NCBI GenBank assembly: GCA_018969615.1
Contig: JAGWYA010000002.1
Location: 67,070 to 105,719, forward strand
DNA from: Patescibacteria group bacterium
GTDB lineage: Bacteria; Patescibacteriota; Minisyncoccia; UBA6257; 02-FULL-45-10c
Direction: 5' to 3'
DNA: 38,650 nucleotides
Shown here: piece by piece, positions 1 to 6,111 of the stretch
Layout of the letters: each line of letters starts with the position of its first letter
Position numbering within the stretch: position 1 is the first letter of the stretch
Notes under the pieces: generated by a model
The model's input: the letters and a program-made list of their open reading frames with translations, nothing else
The model's database searches: none
Told to the model about the DNA's origin: nothing
Made by a program: the position numbers and the translations under genes

Positions 1-27
1 GATCAAATTATCAATAAAAAGGGTTAG

Positions 28-68
28 TTGACAAATACTTGACAATTGAATTTAGATTAGTTTACAAT
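28..68 (+). promoter_or_regulatory. Promoter with tandem TTGACA boxes
   Basis: Two TTGACA hexamers lie 11 bp apart (28-33 and 39-44). The second is followed after 18 bp by TACAAT (63-68). A start site near 75 leaves almost no leader before the ATG at 79. The repeated TTGACAA could also be a direct-repeat operator. Read from sequence only. Confidence 0.6.
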
Positions 69-78
69 GAGGTTGATT

Positions 79-1134
79 ATGAAAAATAAAGAAAGGATAG
101 TGGAGATGATCAACAAAAAAGGCAGGATAACTTCCGGCGAAATTACGGCTGAAATCGGCGTATCCCGTCAGTATGTGAATATGGTTATGTCGGATCTTAT
201 TGCGGAAAAGCGGGTAATTAAGATCGGCGGAACCCGCAACGCTTTTTATGTTTCTCAGGACTACAGCCTTCGACATCCGGAAGTGATTCCGACCGTGCTT
301 AAAAAAGCGTATAAGAATCGATCGCTTGAAGAACATAAAATTCTTCTTGAGATAGAGGAAAAATTCCCTCGCATCGCTCAGCTCCCTGAAAATATCCGCA
401 GTATTTTTATTTTCGCCTTTTCCGAAATGTTCAACAACGCCATCGAGCATTCGCAGTCAAAGATAATTTCAATTGAAGTGGCGATCCGCGATAAGGACCT
501 TTCTTTTATCGTCAATGATTCCGGCGTCGGCGTGTTCCGCAATATCATGAAAAAGAAAGATCTGAAATCGGAGATCGAGGCGATTCAGGACCTTCTGAAG
601 GGAAAAACGACGACCATGCCGAAGTCGCATTCCGGCGAAGGGATCTTCTTCACCTCAAAAGCAAGCGATGTCTTTATCCTTGATAGCTTCGGGTATCGAC
701 TGGCCATCAATACCCTCAAATCGGACGTCGCGATCCATCGAATGGCCGTCAAAAAAAGAGGCACGCGGGTCATTTTCAGGATCAGCGCCGATTCAAGCCG
801 TCATCTCAGCGACATATTTAAAAAATATACGAGCCTTGCGAAAGAAGGGGAATACGGTTTCGATAAAACGGAAATACGCGTCAAACTGTTCACGACCGGC
901 GGAATTCATATTTCCCGCTCGCAGGCGCGCCGCGTGCTGGCAGGATTGGAGAAATTCAAGATCGTACTCTTCGATTACGAAAAAGTGCCGATGGTCGGAC
1001 AAGCCTTTGCCGACGAGATCTACCGCGTGTTTCAGGAACTTCACCCCGATATCCGTCTCGAGAACGAAAATATGAGCGAAGGAGTACGCTTCATGGTTGA
1101 GCGCGCAATATATGAGGCAAAGAGATCAAAATAG
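79..1134 (+). CDS. HTH + HATPase + STAS-like (DUF4325) predicted regulator
   Basis: The N-terminal ~60 residues look like a winged helix-turn-helix (SRQYVNMVMSDLIAEKRV). Next comes a histidine-kinase-type ATPase domain with an N box (SEMFNNAIEHS) and a glycine box (NDSGVGVF), then SGEGIFF. The C-terminal ~70 residues (FDYEKVPMVGQAFADEIYRVF) resemble the STAS-like DUF4325 domain. No phospho-accepting His domain is visible, so this is probably an anti-sigma/STAS-like switch fused to a DNA-binding domain rather than a classical kinase. The track starts at ATG 67, but that codon overlaps the -10 box. ATG 79, with AGG seven bases upstream, is preferred. It is a single gene; a large inverted repeat follows. 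The target is unknown. Confidence 0.75.
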   Translation: MKNKERIVEMINKKGRITSGEITAEIGVSRQYVNMVMSDLIAEKRVIKIGGTRNAFYVSQDYSLRHPEVIPTVLKKAYKNRSLEEHKILLEIEEKFPRIAQLPENIRSIFIFAFSEMFNNAIEHSQSKIISIEVAIRDKDLSFIVNDSGVGVFRNIMKKKDLKSEIEAIQDLLKGKTTTMPKSHSGEGIFFTSKASDVFILDSFGYRLAINTLKSDVAIHRMAVKKRGTRVIFRISADSSRHLSDIFKKYTSLAKEGEYGFDKTEIRVKLFTTGGIHISRSQARRVLAGLEKFKIVLFDYEKVPMVGQAFADEIYRVFQELHPDIRLENENMSEGVRFMVERAIYEAKRSK

Positions 1135-1153
1135 GGCTCGCCGCCGGGAAGTG

Positions 1154-1221
1154 CGTCAATAATCCGCAAAATCCACATAAAAGAATCCCTTTAAGGAAAG
1201 GGGGTTGTTTGCGGATTGACG
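1154..1221. repeat. Nested inverted repeat between the regulator and the TA operon
   Basis: CGTCAAT-aat-CCGCAAA (1154-1170) pairs with TTTGCGGATTGACG (1208-1221), giving 14 paired bases with a 3-nt bulge. Inside is a second hairpin, CCCTTT-aagg-AAAGGG (1187-1202). The right arm contains the -35 box of the toxin-antitoxin promoter. There is no T-run, so this is not an ordinary intrinsic terminator. Confidence 0.6.
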
Positions 1222-1251
1222 GAAGGGGAACATGTACGCTATGATGTACAT
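1216..1251 (+). promoter_or_regulatory. TA promoter with palindromic operator
   Basis: TTGACG (1216-1221), 18 bp, then TATGAT (1240-1245). The perfect inverted repeat ATGTAC-N8-GTACAT (1232-1237/1246-1251) straddles the -10 box. That is where an antitoxin autorepressor would bind. The predicted start site is next to the ATG at 1252, so the transcript would be leaderless. Confidence 0.6.
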
Positions 1252-1614
1252 ATGGATATCAAAACGACACTGCCTATTTCAGAGGCGAGAAAAAAGATAT
1301 TTAAGATCAGCGACGACGTGCAGCGGCCGGGGCGTCATTATACGCTCACGGAGAAAGGACGGCCCAAGGTAGTCATGATGTCGGCGGAGGAATACGAATC
1401 GATGATCGAAACAATGGAAGTCGAACGCATATTCCCGAATCTTGATAAGGATATCGCCGAAGTAAAAAAAGCGATAAAAACGGGGGCATATAAGAAATGG
1501 GCGACACTTGATGAGCTCAAAAGGGATTGGGGATTTTCCGTTGCGGATAAACCGATAAGAAAATATGGCGTTCGCACTTCAAATAACAAAAAAGGCAAGA
1601 GAAAAGCTCGATAA
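1252..1614 (+). CDS. Phd/YefM-type antitoxin
   Basis: The 120-residue protein begins MDIKTTLPISEARKKIFKI and contains YTLTEKGRPKVVMMSAEEYESM, the hallmark of the Phd/YefM fold (a strand after 'GRP', then the AEEYE helix). The basic C-terminal tail (NNKKGKRKAR) is typical of a toxin-wrapping extension. The track start at 1216 lies inside the -35 box, so ATG 1252 is chosen. It precedes and overlaps by 50 bp a RelE-fold toxin gene. Its N-terminal domain probably binds the ATGTAC palindrome and represses the operon. Antitoxin identity is family-level inference; the pairing with the toxin is strong from gene order. Confidence 0.8.
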   Translation: MDIKTTLPISEARKKIFKISDDVQRPGRHYTLTEKGRPKVVMMSAEEYESMIETMEVERIFPNLDKDIAEVKKAIKTGAYKKWATLDELKRDWGFSVADKPIRKYGVRTSNNKKGKRKAR

Positions 1615-1819
1615 CCTTCCCACGTTATATCGAAGCAGAATCATCGCAATATTGGATGATATTGTTTTAGATCCTTTCTCCGGCAAAAAACTTACGGGCA
1701 AGAAGGCGGGTCAATATTCTGTTCGTGTGTGGCCGTATCGCATTATCTATCGCATCTATAAGAAGGAGCTGATCGTTTTCATTATCGACGTTGGTCATCG
1801 GCAGGGGGTATACAAATAA
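1565..1819 (+). CDS. RelE/ParE-superfamily toxin
   Basis: 84 residues. It has the RelE/ParE layout: an N-terminal helical hairpin (KAREKLDNLP...), then the strand-rich core GQYSVRVWPYRIIYRIYKK, ending IIDVGHRQGVYK. The R-x-x-x-Y-R-I-x-Y and C-terminal GHR..VY motifs are characteristic of RelE-type mRNA interferases. Whether it cleaves mRNA or poisons gyrase (ParE-like) cannot be told from sequence. The start overlaps the antitoxin end by 50 bp in another frame, so translation is probably coupled. Confidence 0.8.
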   Translation: MAFALQITKKAREKLDNLPTLYRSRIIAILDDIVLDPFSGKKLTGKKAGQYSVRVWPYRIIYRIYKKELIVFIIDVGHRQGVYK

Positions 1820-1835
1820 ATGAGCCATTGTCACA

Positions 1836-1919
1836 ATGGAGGATATGCTTGCCTACTGCAAAATGGACACCTGGGCGATGGTCCGGATCTTACAGGAATT
1901 GGAGAAAGTCATTAAGTGA
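1836..1919 (+). pseudogene. C-terminal remnant of a DUF2779-type protein
   Basis: The 27-codon frame MEDMLAYCKMDTWAMVRILQ... ends in TGA. The pattern L-x-Y-C-x-x-D-T-x-A-M-V-x-I matches the extreme C-terminus of DUF2779 (RNase-H-like nuclease) proteins as I recall them. Upstream it is cut off by TGA at 1821, directly behind the toxin gene. The rest of the gene is absent, probably replaced by insertion of the TA cassette. Confidence 0.5.
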
Positions 1920-2073
1920 TCTTATTTATCCTGAGCAAGTCGAAGGGTAGGGGCTGGAGAATTTGTAATTCTAAAGTAAAAAATTTAAAAATAGGCCACT
2001 TTACATTTTCTTTGAGTGGATGTATATTATAAGGCAATTTTGCTATACTAAGAACAAATAGGCTTAATATTTT
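1920..2073 (+). promoter_or_regulatory. Intergenic region with -10 box for the YwgA/PIN cassette
   Basis: The region is AT-rich. TATACT at 2044-2049 precedes the ATG at 2074 by 24 nt; no convincing -35 is seen. Near 1930, 'CCTGAGCAAGTCGAAGGGTAGG' resembles a short dispersed repeat found in many genomes. Nothing else was recognised. Confidence 0.35.
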
Positions 2074-2556
2074 ATGTCTGACATAAAAGAGTTCACGAAG
2101 CCGCAGGACGCTGTTTTTTTAGCATACAATGTCCTTAAAAGATTGGGTTGGGGCGATATTGATACCCTTGAACAGAGAATAAGATCTCAAAAAATCCAAT
2201 ACTTCGCTCAGTTTTTCGGCGTTGCCCCTGAGTATAATTTTAATCTCTATTTACATGGTCCTTATTCTCCGGGTCTAGCTAAAGATTTATATATACTGAG
2301 AGATATGGATATAAAAATTGAAAATGAAAATTTTGTGCCGGAAGAGTTAGAGGAAAGGTTTGCGAAGCTCCACACTCTCATCACTGGAAGAAGTACTAAA
2401 AATTTAGAGTTACTAGCCACTTTTCATTGGCTAGTTAATATTGCAAAGTTGAATCCAGCGGATGCCAAAAAAAATTTAGTGCAGCTTAAGAGTATCTCGC
2501 TTCGAGAGGCTGAAGGCATTGTTCAGGAATTTAATAAAATTTTTGCAAAAGCATAA
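2074..2556 (+). CDS. YwgA-like / Panacea-type protein
   Basis: 160 residues. The segment RIRSQKIQYFAQFFGVAPEY followed by NLYLHGPYSPGLAKDLY has the 'R..LQK..YF....G....Y.F..Y..GPYSP.L..DL' pattern of YwgA-like proteins. These are related to the DUF4065/Panacea (SocA-like) family, whose members act as antitoxins. The C-terminal half is helical (LELLATFHWLVNIAK..). It is first in a tight three-gene cassette: 7 bp to the next ORF, which is 4 bp from the PIN gene. That context suggests a neutralising or regulatory role, but the function is not established. Confidence 0.6.
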   Translation: MSDIKEFTKPQDAVFLAYNVLKRLGWGDIDTLEQRIRSQKIQYFAQFFGVAPEYNFNLYLHGPYSPGLAKDLYILRDMDIKIENENFVPEELEERFAKLHTLITGRSTKNLELLATFHWLVNIAKLNPADAKKNLVQLKSISLREAEGIVQEFNKIFAKA

Positions 2557-2563
2557 TAATAAA

Positions 2564-2761
2564 ATGAGCGGGAAAATAATAAAAATTTCTCTGGATGAAG
2601 CGAAAGAATATATGGATAATGATTTATTGTTGTCTCTAAAAAGGGGACAGCAGGGTTTTAAGGTTAAGCAATTTATTCAAGAAAATAAAAATGATGAATT
2701 AGTAGATTTAGAAATTGCCTTGAGGCAGTGTGAAAGAGTCGGTTTTTTTAGAAACGAATAA
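2564..2761 (+). CDS. Small protein of the YwgA/PIN cassette, unrecognised
   Basis: 65 residues starting MSGKIIKISLDEAKEY. The track start (2519) lies inside the upstream gene, so ATG 2564, 7 bp after its stop, is preferred. The protein is short and charged, predicted helical, with no membrane segment or cysteine motif. Size and position just before a PIN-domain gene fit an antitoxin, but no family was recognised. It is sandwiched between the YwgA-like gene and the PIN gene, with spacings of 7 and 4 bp, which strongly implies one mRNA. Confidence 0.55.
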   Translation: MSGKIIKISLDEAKEYMDNDLLLSLKRGQQGFKVKQFIQENKNDELVDLEIALRQCERVGFFRNE

Positions 2762-2765
2762 GTTT

Positions 2766-3236
2766 ATGCCAGGAAATCAAGCCGGGGAAAAATGGTATTA
2801 CGATGCCTGTGCGCTGGATAATGATAAACGGACTTACGGAGAAATATTTAATGGCGGTAAGCGATATAAGAGAGTTGCCCTTGCGGGCAATCTTTCTATA
2901 GGAGAGGCCTACGGAAGTAGTTATCGCAAAAAGGGTAGGGAGGCAGCAGATGCTTTTTTGGGATTGCTCCACCAATTAAATAATATTACTACTAAGGATT
3001 TTGAGGTGTTTAAGGTTATAGATCATAAGGGAATTGACGCCCTATATCTCGATATTAAGGTTGAGTTTCCCGCTTTGGGCATGACTGACTCTATACATTT
3101 AGCTACTGCTATTATAAATAAGTGCAGCATTCTAAGAACTGCTGACGCCGGTCTTTATAACTTACCTAAAGATAAAATAAAAAAAATAGCAGATAAATAT
3201 AGCATTCCTAGTTTTGCAATTACAAAAATGGACTAG
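2766..3236 (+). CDS. PIN-like domain protein, candidate toxin nuclease
   Basis: About 156 residues from ATG 2766. The order of acidic residues fits a PIN nuclease: WYYDACALD near the N-terminus, an acidic residue in LSIGEAYGSSYRKKG, then GMTDSIHLATAIINKC with the conserved D...HLATA helix, and RTADAGLYNLP as the late T-x-D. PIN toxins cleave tRNA, rRNA or mRNA using Mg2+. The insertion between the first Asp and the Glu is unlike VapC, so it is a divergent PIN protein. The track ATG at 2730 overlaps the previous gene. Regulation is probably through the two upstream proteins. Confidence 0.65.
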   Translation: MPGNQAGEKWYYDACALDNDKRTYGEIFNGGKRYKRVALAGNLSIGEAYGSSYRKKGREAADAFLGLLHQLNNITTKDFEVFKVIDHKGIDALYLDIKVEFPALGMTDSIHLATAIINKCSILRTADAGLYNLPKDKIKKIADKYSIPSFAITKMD

Positions 3237-3409
3237 AGAGCCACGGCTTTTTCTTTTAGTAAGTTGATTGGCGCTTTTTTATAAATCCTATCACTGAGAA
3301 GCTGTTGCACCTCTAGCGTAGTAGCCCCCAAGAGCATTTTTTGATAGTTCCTTTCCACTAAAGACAGCTGTATACTAGGAGTGTTATGGCAGGATGCATG
3401 AATAAACTC
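3233..3409 (-). pseudogene. Minus-strand open frame, possible gene remnant
   Basis: A 58-codon frame without a canonical N-terminus runs from after TAG (3410-3412) to TAG (3233-3235). It ends NLLKEKAVAL and its stop overlaps the PIN stop codon. It contains ERNYQKMLLGATTLEVQQLL, a sensible helical composition, with possible GTG at 3356-3358. No homologue was recognised. It may be the tail of a gene truncated by the R-M insertion, or chance. Confidence 0.25.
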
Positions 3410-3422
3410 CTAGCAAAAAGGT

Positions 3423-3452
3423 TTGAAGGTTAATTTTATTTTTTGGTATACT
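3423..3452 (+). promoter_or_regulatory. Promoter of the R-M operon
   Basis: TTGAAG (3423-3428), 18 bp, then TATACT (3447-3452), 12 nt before ATG 3465. The track's ATG at 3423 would lie inside the -35 box, so it is not the real start. Confidence 0.6.
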
Positions 3453-3464
3453 GTTAACAGAAAA

Positions 3465-4181
3465 ATGGAGGCAAATATTCTAAAAGCATTCGTTAATATA
3501 GCAGCGCTTAAAAGTTTTGAAATAGGCGAGCTTTATTCTGGGAAGAATAGGATGAATAACCTTGGTGTTGCTTTGGAATATTTTGTTAAAGACATGCTGT
3601 GTTCTACTATTGATATTTCTGATCTTGACGAAAAAGACCGCGCTCACGCAAAACTCTTATCATACTTAGGAAATCAAAATAATCCTCCGGATTTTATCGT
3701 AAAAAATGGAGATGCTTTTGAGGTCAAGAAAATTATGAATCAAGCTAGCGCTATTGCTTTAAATAGCTCATACCCTAAATCAAAGTTGCATAGCGACGAT
3801 AGCAGGATTTTAGAATCATGCAGAGGCTGCGATGGCGGAAATTGGGCGACGAAAGACATAGTTTATGCAGTAGGATCGGTTAGCAAGTCGAAAATAAAAA
3901 CGCTTTGGTTCGTATATGGCGACTGCTATGCGGCTAGCCGCGAGGTTTATGAGAGGACGTTTAAAGCTATCTCAAAGAAGGTGCGCGAGATTGATCATCT
4001 AGAATTTGCCACTGAGACTAATGAAATTGCAGGGGTAAGGAAGGTTGACCCCCTCGGAATTACTTATTTAAGGATTCGCGGCATGTGGGGGATTGATGCC
4101 CCGCAAAAAGTTTTTGGCTCGCTTACTGAGCCGCAGAAGGGAAAGGATTTTTCCGCATCTCTCCTCATGTTAGAAAAGTGA
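3465..4181 (+). CDS. NgoPII-family type II restriction endonuclease, cut short by in-frame TGA
   Basis: This is a type II endonuclease of the NgoPII family, which cuts GGCC. Conserved blocks are NRMNNLGVALEYFVKD, NPPDFIVKNGDAFEVKKI (the PD..(E)xK-like core, D and EVKK), ALNSSYPKSKL, WFVYGDCYAA and GITYLRIRGMWGI. The start is ATG 3465, behind a promoter. The reading frame stops at TGA (4179-4181, codon 239), but the same frame continues with a family-like C-terminus to TAA at 4314-4316, making 283 residues, the usual family size. All visible Trp codons here are TGG. This is a nonsense mutation, a recoded codon or an assembly error; the product as read may be inactive. It forms an operon with the methyltransferase and vsr. 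Confidence 0.8.
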   Translation: MEANILKAFVNIAALKSFEIGELYSGKNRMNNLGVALEYFVKDMLCSTIDISDLDEKDRAHAKLLSYLGNQNNPPDFIVKNGDAFEVKKIMNQASAIALNSSYPKSKLHSDDSRILESCRGCDGGNWATKDIVYAVGSVSKSKIKTLWFVYGDCYAASREVYERTFKAISKKVREIDHLEFATETNEIAGVRKVDPLGITYLRIRGMWGIDAPQKVFGSLTEPQKGKDFSASLLMLEK

Positions 4182-4316
4182 TACGAGGCATTCCCCAAAA
4201 AGGATCGTGAAGCGCTCGAATCAAATTCAAAGATAAAAATAAAATTAGTCGAAATAAAATCGCCTGATAATCCGGCAAATTACCTTAGGGCGAAATTAAT
4301 TTATTTTACAAAATAA
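4182..4316 (+). pseudogene. C-terminal continuation of the NgoPII-type endonuclease after TGA
   Basis: The frame is uninterrupted with the upstream CDS: YEAFPKKDREALE...VEIKSPDNPA..LRAKLIYFTK, then TAA. The 'NPNNPA...AKLI' ending matches what I recall of NgoPII proteins, where a Trp sits about where the TGA falls. The TAA shares its last A with the methyltransferase ATG (TAATG), the coupling expected if this were the genuine end of the R gene. Confidence 0.75.
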
Positions 4317-5383
4317 TGGAATTAGCTTCTCTTTTTACAGGCGCTGGCGGTCTTGATCTTGGTTTTAAAAAAGCTGGCTTTGATGTTATTTGGGCGAATG
4401 AATATGACGCTACTATTTGGGAGACGTTTGAGCATAATTTCCCCGAAACAATTTTAGATAAAAGGAGCATAACTGACGTCCCTTCAAAAAATGTTCCTGA
4501 TGTTCTTGGCATAATTGGCGGTCCGCCTTGCCAGAGCTGGAGCGAGGCTGGCGCGGGGCGGGGAATTAAAGATAAGCGTGGTCAGTTATTCTTTGAATAT
4601 ATTCGGATTTTAAAAGATAAAAAACCGATGTTCTTTTTAGCTGAAAATGTTTCCGGCATTCTCCATCCAAAGCATAGAGAGGCTTTTAGCGAAATCCTGA
4701 AGCAGTTTGAAGATGCCGGCTATTATGTAAGCTATAAACTGCTTAACGCTAATGATTATGGGGTCCCGCAGGATAGGCTTCGAGTTATTATTATCGGCTA
4801 TCACAAAAAGAAAGTCGGATTTAAATTCGATTTCCCAGATGCATTGCCGCATAAGCCTACGCTGAAAGAGGCTATCTTTGATTTGCGTTTAGCAAAACCG
4901 GCGAAGCAATTTAATAAAACAAATGGCGCAGAGCTTTCTGTCCCTAACCATGAATACATGACTGGCGGTTTTTCAACGATCTACATGTCAAGAAACAGGG
5001 TCAGATCTTGGGATGAGCCTTCATTTACGATACAAGCTGGCGGCCGGCATGCCCCGATCCATCCCCAGGCGCCTAAGATGAAATTTATTTCCCAAAATAA
5101 AAGAGTTTTTATTCCAGGCAAAGAGCATTTGTATCGGCGCCTTTCGGTTCGCGAATGCGCTCGAATCCAGGCTTTTCCGGACAATTTTGTTTTTAAGTAT
5201 AAAGATGTAGCAGATGGCTATAAGATGATAGGCAATGCGGTGCCTGTTAATTTCGCGTATAATTTGGCCAAAAAAATTCATGCTGATTTGTCAAAAGTTG
5301 TAACACCTGAAATTAATCATGGACATCTTCAGCAAAAGAAAAAGAAGCGAAATAATGTCAAAAATCCGGTCGCGAAACACTAG
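4316..5383 (+). CDS. DNA (cytosine-5) methyltransferase, GGCC-type
   Basis: 355 residues. All landmark C5-methyltransferase motifs are present: I (LFTGAGGLDLGF), IV with catalytic Cys (GGPPCQSWSEAG), VI (ENV), VIII (QDRLRVIIIGY), IX (RRLSVRECARIQAFPD) and X (YKMIGNAVPVNFAYNLAKKI). The target-recognition part (MSRNRVRSWDEPSFTIQAGGRHAPIHPQAPKM) is like HaeIII/NgoPII-group enzymes, which methylate GGCC. It uses S-adenosylmethionine and protects host DNA from the upstream endonuclease. Its ATG overlaps the R-gene TAA, and its end overlaps vsr by 65 bp. AT-rich codon use marks the operon as acquired. Confidence 0.92.
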   Translation: MELASLFTGAGGLDLGFKKAGFDVIWANEYDATIWETFEHNFPETILDKRSITDVPSKNVPDVLGIIGGPPCQSWSEAGAGRGIKDKRGQLFFEYIRILKDKKPMFFLAENVSGILHPKHREAFSEILKQFEDAGYYVSYKLLNANDYGVPQDRLRVIIIGYHKKKVGFKFDFPDALPHKPTLKEAIFDLRLAKPAKQFNKTNGAELSVPNHEYMTGGFSTIYMSRNRVRSWDEPSFTIQAGGRHAPIHPQAPKMKFISQNKRVFIPGKEHLYRRLSVRECARIQAFPDNFVFKYKDVADGYKMIGNAVPVNFAYNLAKKIHADLSKVVTPEINHGHLQQKKKKRNNVKNPVAKH

Positions 5384-5720
5384 AATTGAAGAGGTAATGT
5401 TCCGCGAGTTGCGAAAAAGAGGCACTTATTTCCAAAAGCATTATAAGAGAGTTCCGGGCTCGCCCGACATTGCAGTTCCAAGAAAAAGAAAAGCAATTTT
5501 CATAGATGGCGATTTTTGGCACGGGTATCAATTTTCTAAACTAAAAAGCCGCCTCCCTAAAAAATATTGGTTAAAGAAAATTGAAAACAATATTAAACGA
5601 GATAGGCGTAATAGATTTAAGCTAAGAAGGAATGACTGGAAGGTTTTAAGAGTTTGGGAGCATGAGATAGAAAAGAATCCAGAAAAAGCAATTGGCAAGG
5701 TTGTCGCTTTTCTGGAGTAG
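5319..5720 (+). CDS. vsr: Very short patch repair (Vsr) endonuclease
   Basis: 133 residues, the usual Vsr length. The N-terminus KRSEIMSKIRSRNTRIE matches the family entry helix. PGSPDIAVP provides the metal-binding Asp, and AIFIDGDFWHGYQ the conserved D.FWH with catalytic His. VLRVWEHEI ends the fold. Vsr nicks 5' of T in T:G mismatches created by deamination of 5-methylcytosine, which fits its position behind and overlapping a C5-methyltransferase. The structural zinc cysteines of E. coli Vsr are not seen (GDFWHGYQ instead of GCFWHxHxC), so this is a zinc-less variant. Specificity presumably follows GGCC. Confidence 0.88.
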   Translation: MDIFSKRKRSEIMSKIRSRNTRIEEVMFRELRKRGTYFQKHYKRVPGSPDIAVPRKRKAIFIDGDFWHGYQFSKLKSRLPKKYWLKKIENNIKRDRRNRFKLRRNDWKVLRVWEHEIEKNPEKAIGKVVAFLE

Positions 5721-5731
5721 TTCCTTCTGGC

Positions 5732-5757
5732 AAAATAAAAAACGGCTTTTCGCCGTT
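5732..5757 (-). terminator. Intrinsic terminator on the minus strand
   Basis: AACGGC-ttttc-GCCGTT (5741-5757), followed on the minus strand by TTTTATTTTG (5740-5732). It would end transcription coming from the LexA-like gene, about 250 bp downstream of its stop. Confidence 0.6.
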
Positions 5758-5764
5758 GCCTATT

Positions 5765-5806
5765 GCATCAAGGTTACGCTGTCCAAGGACAGCGTAACCT
5801 TGATGC
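5765..5806. repeat. Perfect 42-bp palindrome
   Basis: GCATCAAGGTTACGCTGTCC, then AA, then its exact 20-bp reverse complement. There is no T-run on either side. It lies between vsr and the LexA-like gene. Confidence 0.9.
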
Positions 5807-6111
5807 ATCCTATTGTCAAGATTGATACCTCCAAAACTGAGACCACGAGCATCAATTTCGAGAGGTTGGATATGAATGATTTGCTTGAGAGCATAAGAGT
5901 GCTATCTGGGTATATTTTATCAAAAAATAAGGAGAAAAGGAAGGTGTTTTTCTGTCCGTACCAAGCTTATTATGACAGCCACTATGAACAAGTCCTTGCC
6001 GGAGCATTTTTATTTTCCAAACCGCGGTTTTTTGATCACCTGAACCACTTTGCCGCTTACCATGAAGTCATCGGACGCATGGATATAGATCGGCGGGAAG
6101 TCCTTGGTTGA
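5803..6111 (+). CDS. Possible small or truncated gene running antisense into the LexA-like gene
   Basis: 102 codons from ATG 5803, which sits in the right arm of the palindrome. The first ~70 residues (MHPIVKIDTSKTETTSINF... FCPYQAYYDSHYEQVLAGAFLF) have a plausible protein composition. From about base 6010 the frame simply reads antisense through the LexA-like 3' end. Likely an insertion brought the 5' part of a gene against lexA and the original tail was lost. No family was recognised, and it may be untranslated. Confidence 0.3.
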   Translation: MHPIVKIDTSKTETTSINFERLDMNDLLESIRVLSGYILSKNKEKRKVFFCPYQAYYDSHYEQVLAGAFLFSKPRFFDHLNHFAAYHEVIGRMDIDRREVLG

